Assembly: GCA_964564735.1 (NCBI GenBank)
Contig: CAZMCH010000045.1
Span: forward strand, 1 to 31,960
From: CAZMCH01 sp964564735
GTDB lineage: Bacteria > Poribacteria > DTPJ01
Direction of reading: 5' to 3'
Length of the DNA: 31,960 nt
In this document: in pieces, positions 1 to 7,956 of the stretch
How the letters are laid out: the number at the start of each line of letters is the position of its first letter
Numbering within the stretch: the stretch's first letter is position 1
Notes under the pieces: model-generated
Databases searched by the model: none
What the model saw: the letters and a program-made list of their open reading frames with translations, nothing else
Told to the model about the DNA's origin: nothing
Made by a program: the position numbers and the translations under genes

Positions 1-117
1 CTCCGAGCTATCTTTTCTAAGGGTTATCGCAACCTATGAAAGCTAGCCGATAGGGCATGGCTGGAAACGGTTATACCTCCCGTGTTTGGAAAGGAGAATG
101 TGGATAAAGACTGCCAA
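1..117 (+). promoter_or_regulatory. Moco/Tuco-type riboswitch aptamer in the tup leader
   Basis: The leader carries the conserved blocks I associate with the molybdenum-cofactor RNA motif: CAACCTATGAAAGCTAGCC (30-48), GATAGGGCATGG (49-60), a short hairpin closing a GAAA tetraloop (59-72, loop 64-67), TACCTCCCGTG (74-84) and GGAAAGGAGA (88-97). CTCC (77-80) can pair with GGAG (93-96), and CCTAT (33-37) with ATAGG (50-54). The family binds molybdenum or tungsten cofactor and usually lowers expression of cofactor-synthesis or oxyanion-transport genes when cofactor is plentiful. Here it precedes a tungstate transporter, so sensing of the tungsten form is plausible. The aptamer begins at or very near the window edge, so a few 5' bases of the closing helix may be missing. 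Identification is by recalled consensus, not by a covariance search. Confidence 0.85.
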
Positions 118-148
118 TATCCATATATGCACGGTTATTGGCTTTTTT
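113..148 (+). terminator. Intrinsic terminator serving as riboswitch expression platform
   Basis: GCCAATA (113-119) and TATTGGC (136-142) form a perfect 7-bp stem followed directly by six T residues (143-148). It lies between the aptamer and tupA, 65 bases before the start codon. The 5' arm abuts or overlaps the expected 3' edge of the aptamer, so aptamer folding and terminator folding could influence one another. The loop is 16 bases, longer than in the strongest terminators. Inference: cofactor-dependent premature termination of tupABC transcription. Confidence 0.75.
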
Positions 149-212
149 AATGCCATCTTTCTAACCGCGCTCTCCTACCAAGATCAATCATAATATAAAA
201 AAGGTATAAACT

Positions 213-1025
213 ATGAGAAAGCTATTTTTGCTTATTGTCATTATGACGTTAATATGTCTTTCTGCATCTGCTACCGAAAGACTTAAAATTGCCACTACAA
301 CAAGTATTGATAATAGTGGTCTGCTGAAGGTTCTTTTACCACCATTTGAAAAAATGTTTAATATTAGAGTGGATGTTATTGCTGTCGGGACAGGAAAAGC
401 TATGGAATTAGGCAAAAATGGTGATGTTGATGCCCTTTTTGTTCATGATAAAGACGCAGAAGAGAAGTTTATCAGAGATGGTCTAGGTGCTAATCGCAGA
501 TCAGTTATGTTTAATGATTTTGTCATATTGGGTCCAAAAAGCGATCCTGCTGGAATTAAAGGAATAAAAGATGCGGTTTTGGCAATGAAAAAGATTGCAT
601 CAAGAAAATCACACTTTATATCTAGGGGAGATAGCTCAGGAACACATAAACAAGAAAAATCTTTATGGAATGAAGCAAAAATTACAACATCAGGTAAATG
701 GTATATGGAAGCTGGACAAGGCATGGGTGCTACACTCCAGATAGCACACGAAAAACAAGCCTATACGATAAGCGACCGAGGAACTTACCTTGCATATAAA
801 AATAAGATAGACCTTGTAATATTGGTTGAGGGCGATACAAATAGACTTGGTAATCCATATAGCATTATGGCTATAAATCCCGCAAAATATAAGCATGTTA
901 ATTATGTCTATGCAATGGCTTTGATAGGTTGGGTCACATCAGTCGAGGGGCAAAAGATAATAGGCAATCTCAAATCATCATCAGGCGAAGTATTGTTTCA
1001 ACCAACAGCAATTCCAATAAAATAA
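213..1025 (+). CDS. tupA: Tungstate ABC transporter, substrate-binding protein TupA
   Basis: This is the periplasmic tungstate-binding component of an ABC importer. A cleavable signal peptide spans about residues 1-20 (hydrophobic core 4-17, SASA before the likely cut). The mature protein opens with the TTTS oxyanion-binding motif (28-31) followed by NSGLL. It continues with the family blocks VGTGKAMELG (58-67), GDVDALFVHD and, mid-protein, RGDSSGTHKQE. These blocks distinguish TupA from ModA (molybdate) and from PstS. At 270 residues the length is normal. The ATG at 213 follows an AAGG at 201-204. The gene is first in a tupABC run, one base before tupB, and is probably controlled by the upstream riboswitch and terminator. 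Specificity for tungstate over molybdate is inferred from family motifs. Confidence 0.93.
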   Translation: MRKLFLLIVIMTLICLSASATERLKIATTTSIDNSGLLKVLLPPFEKMFNIRVDVIAVGTGKAMELGKNGDVDALFVHDKDAEEKFIRDGLGANRRSVMFNDFVILGPKSDPAGIKGIKDAVLAMKKIASRKSHFISRGDSSGTHKQEKSLWNEAKITTSGKWYMEAGQGMGATLQIAHEKQAYTISDRGTYLAYKNKIDLVILVEGDTNRLGNPYSIMAINPAKYKHVNYVYAMALIGWVTSVEGQKIIGNLKSSSGEVLFQPTAIPIK

Positions 1026-1026
1026 T

Positions 1027-1713
1027 ATGAATTATATAATAAATGGTTTTATAGAAGCGTTTAGGCTTATATTCAGCTTTGATAGTGAGGTTTTTAGTGC
1101 GGTCTTTATATCCTTAAAGGTTTCGCTTATCTCTATTTTTATATCTGCTATTATCAGTTTGCCTTTGGGATTTATCATAGCAACAAAGAGTTTTTTAGGG
1201 AAAAAAATAGTAATTACAATGATAAATACTCTTATGGCTACACCGACGGTTGTTATTGGGCTTATGGTTTATACTCTCATATCAAGAAGCGGTCCTTTGG
1301 GTATGCTAAATTTGCTTTATACACAAAGAGCCATGATAATCGGTCAGGTTATTCTTGTTACACCAATATTAGTTGGTTTGGCAATTTCAGCAATCCATTC
1401 TGTTGATGAACGAGTTGCAGAGACAGCGATAACGCTTGGGGCAAATAGAAGGCAGTTAGCATTTACGATATTCCTAGAGGCAAGATTTGGTCTGCTTGCG
1501 GCGTTAGTTTCGGGATTTGGGCGCATTATTGGCGAAGTCGGTTCTGCAATGATGCTCGGTGGAAACATAAGATATGCTACAAGGACGATGAGTACCGCCA
1601 TTGCTCTGCAAACAAGTATGGGCGAATTTGCGATTGGAATTGCATTAGGGATAATTTTGTTATTAGTGGCTTTTCTTATAAATATATTATTTCATTATTT
1701 TCAGCAAAAATAA
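1027..1713 (+). CDS. tupB: Tungstate ABC transporter, permease TupB
   Basis: This 228-residue inner-membrane permease has about five to six hydrophobic segments (near residues 23-52, 61-85, 103-122, 152-172, 200-222). The cytoplasmic coupling (EAA-type) loop is visible as AETAITLGANRRQLAFTI (131-148), which docks on the ATPase. The sequence GRIIGEVGSAMMLGGNI (165-181) is typical of the TupB/ModB-like branch. The gene starts one base after the tupA stop and ends two bases before the tupC ATG, so the three genes are almost certainly cotranscribed. It forms the membrane channel, probably as a homodimer, taking oxyanion from TupA. Confidence 0.92.
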   Translation: MNYIINGFIEAFRLIFSFDSEVFSAVFISLKVSLISIFISAIISLPLGFIIATKSFLGKKIVITMINTLMATPTVVIGLMVYTLISRSGPLGMLNLLYTQRAMIIGQVILVTPILVGLAISAIHSVDERVAETAITLGANRRQLAFTIFLEARFGLLAALVSGFGRIIGEVGSAMMLGGNIRYATRTMSTAIALQTSMGEFAIGIALGIILLLVAFLINILFHYFQQK

Positions 1714-1715
1714 AT

Positions 1716-2732
1716 ATGACACAACCAATTATAGAAATAAAAAATATTCGCAAAAGATATGATGATCGGCTAGTCCTTGATATTCCACACCTTTCTTTCG
1801 AATCGGGTTTGATTTATGCACTTGTGGGACCGAATGGCTCTGGAAAAACAACTTTGCTAAAATTAATAAATTTACTCGAAAGTCCAACTGAGGGAGATAT
1901 TCTTTTTAATGGACAAAAAGCAGACATTAATTCGCCAAATGCACTTGAATTAAAAAGAAAAATGACATTAGTGATGCAAAATGCTGTTTTATTCCGAACA
2001 AGCGTTTATAAAAATATCGCTTATGGGTTAAAATTTCGTTTTTTTGATAAAGCAATACTTCATTATGCTGTTACATCTGCACTTGATATGGTTGGTCTTG
2101 CTGGATTCGAACAACGAAAGGCAAGAAAACTATCCGCAGGAGAAGCGCAGAGAACTGCCCTTGCACGTGCTATTGTGATTAAGCCTGATATATTGATATT
2201 AGATGAGCCTACCGCAAATGTTGATAGGAGAAACATACAAACAATAGAGAATCTACTCAAAAAAATAAACGCCGAACATGGAACAACCATAATATTCACT
2301 ACTCACGATCTATCACAAGCATATAGAATGACAAAAAATGTAATTTCATTACTTGATGGAAAAGTTATTAGTGGAGGATCAGAAAACATTATTTATGGCA
2401 TTTTTAGGCAAGAAAACGGACAGAAATTTATAAATATAGCCCCAAACATAAATATTAAGGTTAATAATTTTAATCAAGATAATGTTGGGATATACATCAG
2501 TCCAAATAATATAAAAGTTTCTCTTATACCTGATTATAATGATAACAGAAATTGCCTTAAAGGGCATGTTGCATCTGTAACTATGCTAAATGGTAATGTT
2601 AGGTTGATAATAGATACAGGCATTGAACTTATATCTCTAATTAGTAAAGAAGCATTTCAAGAGATTGCTTCTGTGGCTTTTACAAAGGATATTTATGTAA
2701 TTATTGACATATCAGATGTCCATGTTTTTTAA
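1716..2732 (+). CDS. tupC: Tungstate ABC transporter, ATP-binding protein TupC with C-terminal extension
   Basis: This is the cytoplasmic ATPase driving tungstate import. It shows Walker A GPNGSGKT (38-45), Q-loop Gln88, a signature reading LSAGEAQR (139-146) in place of LSGGQ, Walker B ILILDE (159-164) followed by PTANVD, and switch His197. The nucleotide-binding domain ends near residue 225. About 110 further residues follow, with beta-rich character (CLKGHVASVTMLNGNVRL and onward). They look like a TOBE/Mop-type regulatory or oxyanion-binding domain as in ModC, whereas many TupC proteins stop near 230-240 residues. The gene is third in the tup operon. Its last 30 bases may also hold a promoter for the next gene. 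Confidence 0.9.
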   Translation: MTQPIIEIKNIRKRYDDRLVLDIPHLSFESGLIYALVGPNGSGKTTLLKLINLLESPTEGDILFNGQKADINSPNALELKRKMTLVMQNAVLFRTSVYKNIAYGLKFRFFDKAILHYAVTSALDMVGLAGFEQRKARKLSAGEAQRTALARAIVIKPDILILDEPTANVDRRNIQTIENLLKKINAEHGTTIIFTTHDLSQAYRMTKNVISLLDGKVISGGSENIIYGIFRQENGQKFINIAPNINIKVNNFNQDNVGIYISPNNIKVSLIPDYNDNRNCLKGHVASVTMLNGNVRLIIDTGIELISLISKEAFQEIASVAFTKDIYVIIDISDVHVF

Positions 2733-2734
2733 TT
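2705..2734 (+). promoter_or_regulatory. Candidate sigma70-type promoter inside the tupC 3' end
   Basis: TTGACA (2705-2710, all six consensus bases) and TTTAAT (2729-2734, five of six) are separated by 18 bases, at the last codons and stop of tupC. It would place a transcript start near 2741, about 100 bases before the DUF89 gene. In AT-rich DNA such matches arise by chance, so this is only a candidate. Confidence 0.45.
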
Positions 2735-2838
2735 AAAAAAAATGCGATTCTATGTGCTAATAATCCAGATTTTTATGATATTTTATCTCTTAATTTTCAA
2801 TGTTTTTTTGATACAAAGATAAACAGAAAGGAATAATT

Positions 2839-3729
2839 TTGATAGTAAAACTGGGCTGTGTTCCATGTATTGTTGATGATCTATATGGTGCGATTGAATC
2901 TATTAGGCTTGATGAAAGCATTAAGCGACAAATTATGAAAGAATCATTAGAATTCATTGCAAAGTCTATTGATTTTGATAAAGAGCCATCATTTTATATA
3001 ACAGCGGTTCATCGTATCCTAAAGAAGGTTTCAGGCATTGAAGTTCCTTTTGCAGAAAGGCGTTATCTATGCAATAAAATGGGTCTTGAATTAGAAAAGA
3101 AACTAAAACCTAAAATAGAAAACTTGTCTGGATTTGACAAATTCTCGATGCTTGTTAGGTGGTCTATTGCTGGAAATGCCCTTGATTTCAGGACTGTTGG
3201 AACTGGATATGAGTTTGATATAGACGCTATGGAAAGATCGCTATATGAAATTGCTGAAATATTAGAAATAGATCATCTTCAAGACATATATAAGAAATTG
3301 AAGTCATCTAAAAGAGTTCTATTTATACATGATAATGTCGGTGAGATCGTGCTTGATAAAATGTTGATTAAGTGTCTCAAAGATGAAAGTGCGGGAATTG
3401 TTGTTTCAGCAGTTAGAGAAGGTCCAATTACAAGCGATGCAACAATAGATGACGCAGAGCAAGTCCGATTATCTGAAGCATCATCAAAAATAATCCTTGC
3501 GGGTCCTGATACACTTGGTATATGTTTTGAAGAAATGTCTGATGAACTAAAAGAGGAAATTTCTATTGCAGACATGATTTTCTCAAAAGGTCAAGCGAAT
3601 TTTTATGTATTTTCAAAGCATAAAGACGAAGTTAAATGCCCTATTGTATGTTTGCTCAGAACGAAATGCAATTATGTTTCAGGCGTATATGGCTATGATG
3701 ATAATATAAATATTGCTGTGATTTTGTAA
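2839..3729 (+). CDS. DUF89 (ARMT1-like) damage-control phosphatase family protein
   Basis: This 296-residue protein matches the prokaryotic subfamily of DUF89 metal-dependent phosphatases, thought to remove phosphate from damaged or surplus phosphometabolites. Visible marks are the N-terminal CxxC (Cys7, Cys10), AGNALDF (111-117), HDNVGEIVLD (164-173) holding the Asp-Asn metal-binding pair, and VREGPITSDAT (192-202) with Asp200. The start is TTG at 2839: AAAGGA at 2827-2832 sits six bases upstream, and the conserved CxxC region begins at once, so a later start would lose it. It lies 106 bases after tupC and may have its own promoter. The physiological substrate is unknown, and any link to tungsten is only by position. 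Confidence 0.82.
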   Translation: MIVKLGCVPCIVDDLYGAIESIRLDESIKRQIMKESLEFIAKSIDFDKEPSFYITAVHRILKKVSGIEVPFAERRYLCNKMGLELEKKLKPKIENLSGFDKFSMLVRWSIAGNALDFRTVGTGYEFDIDAMERSLYEIAEILEIDHLQDIYKKLKSSKRVLFIHDNVGEIVLDKMLIKCLKDESAGIVVSAVREGPITSDATIDDAEQVRLSEASSKIILAGPDTLGICFEEMSDELKEEISIADMIFSKGQANFYVFSKHKDEVKCPIVCLLRTKCNYVSGVYGYDDNINIAVIL

Positions 3730-3777
3730 ATTTGGAAATTTAAAAAAATTTGGTTAATATTTGTTTTAAATGTCACA

Positions 3778-3806
3778 TTTTAGTAATTTTTTGAGTCTTA
3801 TATAAT
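3778..3806 (+). promoter_or_regulatory. Weak promoter candidate before the exported protein gene
   Basis: A perfect TATAAT (3801-3806) lies about 60 bases before the ATG at 3868. The hexamer 17 bases upstream (TTTTAG) is a poor -35, so the site rests mainly on the -10 element. Confidence 0.3.
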
Positions 3807-3867
3807 GAGAGCAAATTATTGACCTTTTAGGTATTGGGTGTTCTAAAACATAAAGGAGTAACCCAAA

Positions 3868-4569
3868 ATGAAAAAAATCTATTTTTATTTAATACTGACA
3901 TTTTTTATTATGGCTGTTCCTAGATCTTATTGTTGTTTTAATACATCAGATCTTTTTGCATCCGAAGTTGTTCTTAATAAGTCGGGTATGGATTATGATC
4001 TTAGATTCATAAGCAGATCAACAAATGTAATTATAGATAAAGATGAAACATTAATAACTTATCGTTCTCATTTTGATCCTCGTGTTGCTGTTATTCTACA
4101 AGTAGTAAAAAACGAGTTTAATATGCCTAGTGGCATCAGTATATTGAGAGGACTAAGTATTAGAATCCAAATCCCCACAAAAACGATTAAAATAGATGAT
4201 GTTGATGATCTTATTGAAGCAATTGATACCCAAAAAGAGACATTTGATTTTAAATCAGCAATGAAAGCTGAAATTGACTGGCTTAGAGCATATGGAGTAA
4301 TAAAGGGAATTAAAAGTGATGATGTTGATTCAATATTGAGCGTTTTAAAAGCAGGCAATGCTGGTTGGAATTCAAGAATCATATTTAATGGCAAGGATTG
4401 GGTCCCATTTTATGAAAGCGACTATAAAATATTTGTAATCAGGGAGGCTGATTGCAGTGAATTTTCCCTTAAAAATCTTCCTGCAGGTGAGATAATTTTT
4501 CCTGTAACTAATGTGAATGCTAATACTAATTATACAACGAAATGGGGGGTAATCAAATCAAATTATTAG
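3868..4569 (+). CDS. Exported protein of unknown function
   Basis: I do not recognise this 233-residue protein. It begins with a clear Sec-type signal (charged MKK, hydrophobic residues 4-17, likely cleavage around residues 21-32), so it should leave the cytoplasm. The mature part has three Cys at Cys22/Cys23 (possibly removed with the signal) and one in the C-terminal third, no transmembrane helix and no catalytic motif that I can name. The start is well supported by AAAGGAG about eight bases upstream of ATG. It lies 78 bases before the large clostripain-like protease in the same direction, so a partner, inhibitor or substrate relation is conceivable but unproven. Confidence 0.7.
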   Translation: MKKIYFYLILTFFIMAVPRSYCCFNTSDLFASEVVLNKSGMDYDLRFISRSTNVIIDKDETLITYRSHFDPRVAVILQVVKNEFNMPSGISILRGLSIRIQIPTKTIKIDDVDDLIEAIDTQKETFDFKSAMKAEIDWLRAYGVIKGIKSDDVDSILSVLKAGNAGWNSRIIFNGKDWVPFYESDYKIFVIREADCSEFSLKNLPAGEIIFPVTNVNANTNYTTKWGVIKSNY

Positions 4570-4647
4570 AAATCCTGAAACTAGATTTTTTACATTTTTT
4601 AAATGCTATATGAGTCAAATCAGAAGTAAATAAGGTAGGGGTGTAAA

Positions 4648-7600
4648 ATGTTTATATTCAAATCTAAAAATAAAACATTATTTTTTGTATTTTTGGTAAC
4701 CTTTTCATTCACTATTCAGTATTTTTGTTCTGAAACATACGGGGTATTTATAGAAAAAGGAAATACAGAACCATTGGAGGAAATTTCAATAATAACGGAA
4801 GATATTACATCTCCAAAAGCTATATATACTAATCCCTCTAGCTTTGATGGTCAAATCCCTAAGTCCATTACTCCGACCCCAGGATGGACAGTTATTACTG
4901 CTACTGACTTTGAATCAACAGTATTTCCCCCGCCTGGTTGGACAGTTATTGGAAATCCAGCTTGGGGTAGAACATGCTTTAAGCCATATACAGAAACCCC
5001 CTATATTTATCCTTCAAGCTGTAGCGCATGGTGTGGGAGAAATGGAACCTATGGAATAGATCCTTTCGATTTTCCCTATTATGATAATCTTATGAATACT
5101 GAATTGAGATATGGTCCATTTAGCCTTGCTAATGCAACTCAAGCGAAATTAAGATTTTGGCATTGGACAAGAACGGAATCAACTTATGATTATTTTGGAT
5201 GGTATGTATCAATTGATGGTACTAATTATTACGGAACTCGTATTTCAGGAACATATTATCCATGGAAATGTATCGAGCTTGATTTTAGCAATGTGCCAGT
5301 TCTGGGTAATATACTTGGGGCACAAAATGTATATGTTAAATTTAAATTTACAAGTGATGTTAGTGTTTTTTATGAAGGAACCTTCCTTGACGACATCATT
5401 ATTGAAAAAAATACAAATCCTAGATCAACAACACAGACTGTCTTTACTAATCCGTCTGGATCATCTAAACAAACAAATCTTGGACAACCAGTATATTTAG
5501 AATCCAAGCTGACATCAGACAATGTCCCTATCTCTAATCGCAATGTTGATTTTTATATTCAGATTAGTGGAACTTGGCAAAAAATGTCTGGTTCTCCAAA
5601 AGTAACAGATTCAAATGGAATTGCCTATATTATCTATACACCACCACCTAATTTAGCTACAGGAAATTATCCAATCAGAACAAAATTTGATGGTGATGCC
5701 ACTTTTAGTTCATCTTACTCAGATAAAACTTTGGCTATAAAGAAAGCTCAATGGACAATCATGGTTTATCTTGATGCTGATAACGACTTAGAGATAATGG
5801 GAGTATGGGATTTTTATTATGACATATCAAATGTTATGAATACTAATATCAACATTATTGTTTTATTTGATAGAGCTTCGGGTTATGCTACTGATTATGG
5901 TAATTGGACATCAACTCGAAAATATTATGTTACACCTGAGCTTAGTGTATATATTGATATGGGCGAACTTAATATGGGGAATCCAAATACCCTATATTCT
6001 TTTGTTGCATCAGCAAAAACAGACCTTCCTGCAAATAATTATGCTCTAGTCCTATGGAACCATGGTAACGGATGGAAAAATTCCGTTGGAAGCACATCTA
6101 GTTTTAATGATCAAGGTGCTCCAATTATTCCAAAGATTGAGGCAGAATTAGACTCTCAATATTCAACAATTACAAAAAACATAGTTTCTGTTATTCCAGA
6201 ATATTCGTCAAAAACTTCCAATGAATTTAAATTAATATGTTACGATGTTGCTTCCAATGATTATCTAACAATGAGTGAATTGTCAGTTGCCTTAAATGCA
6301 ATTACAAATAATGGTGCAAACAAACTTCAAATAATAGATTTTGATGCTTGTTTGATGGGAATGGTAGAAGTAGCCTATCAGTTAAGAAACCATGCGCTCA
6401 TTATGGTAGGATCAGAAGATAATGTTCCTGGTCCTGGATTACCATATTACAATTTTATGACACCGATACTTTCGACAACAACTGCACCTCAATTAGCAAC
6501 TTTAATGGTGCAGAAATATGGTGAATTTTACAATAAATTTGGTATACAAGCCACACTTGCTGCAATATCATTGACATATCTTCCCACATTCAATACGAAA
6601 TTGATAGACTTTTCACAAGCTTTGATCAGCAAAATGCCAAATATCAATAGTGGAATAAAAAATTCGTGGAACCTTTGCGAGAAGTTTGGAGATAAGTCAT
6701 ATATGGATTTAGGTAGTTTTGCTTTTCGTATTAGTAAATTGATTAGTGATACAGCAATACAAGGAGCAGCTAATCAATTAATATTATCGCTTAATAATTT
6801 AAAAATCTATGAATGGCATTCAGCTTCATATACTTATAATACAAGCATGAAAGGATTGGCCATCTATTTTCCACCGGAATTTAATAATGTAGAATGGAGT
6901 AATTATATAAATCCCAATTATCTAGATTTTCCATCAGATTCTGCTCAAAAATGGGATGATTTTCTATATAAACTCTTCATCCCTACAATTACATCATTCA
7001 ATCTCGACAATGGAGCAAATGTTACGAGAGATAGAGATGTAACATTGAACTTCACAACAACAAACAATCCAACTCATTATATGGCTAGCTTGGCTTCAGA
7101 TTTTAGTGATGCAGTATGGACATCTATTCCAACTTCACCACCGAATTTTACATTGAGTTCTAGCTATTCCTATAAAAAAGTCTTTTTGAAGGTAAAAAAT
7201 AGCATGACAGAGTCAGCATCCGTATATGATTATATTTGGTATATACATCCAAGTGCGCCAGAGCTACTTACGTTTGCCATCAATAATGGCGCAGCTTGCA
7301 CTTCAAACCAGACAGTAAAGTTAAACAATACAGCTAACAATAGCCCAACTCACTATAGAACTGGTATAAGCGGTGCTGATTTAGTTGCTAACAATAATTG
7401 GCTACCATATTCCAACCAACCTAATTATGATCTAACTGCTGGTTATGGTAATAAACTTGTATATTTACAGCTTAAAAATAGCTATGGAGTATCAAATTAT
7501 ACTTATGATTACATAAATTACCAAGCTACATGCACATCAGCACCTATGGAACTACCTGTAGAGAATATGCTGAATCAAAACTATCCCAATCCTTTTAATC

Positions 7601-7851
7601 CTGAAACATGGATACCATATCAATTAAAAGAGAACGCAAATGTAGAAATAAATATATACACAATAGGAGGGCAATTGGTACGTAAACTGGAATTAGGATA
7701 TAAATCTAATGGATTTTATAATAGCAAAGATAAATCCGCTTATTGGGATGGCAAGAATGATTACGGGGAATATGTAAATAGCGGAATATATTTCTATACT
7801 ATAAAAGCCGGTGATTTTTTAGACACTAAAAAGATGATCATAATGAAATAA
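4648..7851 (+). CDS. Secreted clostripain-like (C11) cysteine protease with sorting domain
   Basis: This 1067-residue protein is built in order as: signal peptide (about 1-32); a jelly-roll/MAM-like beta-sandwich (83-253, starting DFESTVFPPPGW and ending FLDDIIIE); an Ig-like domain (262-365); a peptidase family C11 domain (368 to about 780); two tandem Ig-like repeats (782-870 and 872-960, each starting with F-x-(L/I)-(D/N)-N-G-A and containing (N/S)PTHY); and a C-terminal type-A sorting domain (975-1067, NYPNPFNPETWIPYQL ... GIYFYTIKAG). The catalytic dyad is His472 in NHGNGW and Cys568 in DFDACLM. C11 enzymes cleave after basic residues, usually Arg, and often self-process. The tail predicts export and surface anchoring or release by a type IX-like route. 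Ribosome site GGTAGGGG precedes the ATG. Protease activity is well supported; the target is unknown. Confidence 0.9.
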   Translation: MFIFKSKNKTLFFVFLVTFSFTIQYFCSETYGVFIEKGNTEPLEEISIITEDITSPKAIYTNPSSFDGQIPKSITPTPGWTVITATDFESTVFPPPGWTVIGNPAWGRTCFKPYTETPYIYPSSCSAWCGRNGTYGIDPFDFPYYDNLMNTELRYGPFSLANATQAKLRFWHWTRTESTYDYFGWYVSIDGTNYYGTRISGTYYPWKCIELDFSNVPVLGNILGAQNVYVKFKFTSDVSVFYEGTFLDDIIIEKNTNPRSTTQTVFTNPSGSSKQTNLGQPVYLESKLTSDNVPISNRNVDFYIQISGTWQKMSGSPKVTDSNGIAYIIYTPPPNLATGNYPIRTKFDGDATFSSSYSDKTLAIKKAQWTIMVYLDADNDLEIMGVWDFYYDISNVMNTNINIIVLFDRASGYATDYGNWTSTRKYYVTPELSVYIDMGELNMGNPNTLYSFVASAKTDLPANNYALVLWNHGNGWKNSVGSTSSFNDQGAPIIPKIEAELDSQYSTITKNIVSVIPEYSSKTSNEFKLICYDVASNDYLTMSELSVALNAITNNGANKLQIIDFDACLMGMVEVAYQLRNHALIMVGSEDNVPGPGLPYYNFMTPILSTTTAPQLATLMVQKYGEFYNKFGIQATLAAISLTYLPTFNTKLIDFSQALISKMPNINSGIKNSWNLCEKFGDKSYMDLGSFAFRISKLISDTAIQGAANQLILSLNNLKIYEWHSASYTYNTSMKGLAIYFPPEFNNVEWSNYINPNYLDFPSDSAQKWDDFLYKLFIPTITSFNLDNGANVTRDRDVTLNFTTTNNPTHYMASLASDFSDAVWTSIPTSPPNFTLSSSYSYKKVFLKVKNSMTESASVYDYIWYIHPSAPELLTFAINNGAACTSNQTVKLNNTANNSPTHYRTGISGADLVANNNWLPYSNQPNYDLTAGYGNKLVYLQLKNSYGVSNYTYDYINYQATCTSAPMELPVENMLNQNYPNPFNPETWIPYQLKENANVEINIYTIGGQLVRKLELGYKSNGFYNSKDKSAYWDGKNDYGEYVNSGIYFYTIKAGDFLDTKKMIIMK

Positions 7852-7910
7852 TACGGCATTTCTAAAAGGAATAATGATAAGTCTATCTATATAGATTGCT
7901 GTCATTAAAT

Positions 7911-7942
7911 TGGTAGTCACATTTTATAAGTTGTGACTACCA
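7911..7942. terminator. Perfect 11-bp hairpin between convergent genes
   Basis: TGGTAGTCACA (7911-7921) and TGTGACTACCA (7932-7942) pair perfectly around a 10-base loop, between the stops of the protease gene (+) and the isomerase-like gene (-). Neither flank has a strong T-run, so it may be a weak bidirectional terminator or a transcript-end stabilising hairpin. Confidence 0.55.
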
Positions 7943-7956
7943 TAACATAAGCAGTA

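Noticed and set aside
2724..2745. AT-only inverted repeat after tupC as a terminator
   Set aside because: The stem is purely A-T with no G-C core, so it is unlikely to stop transcription.
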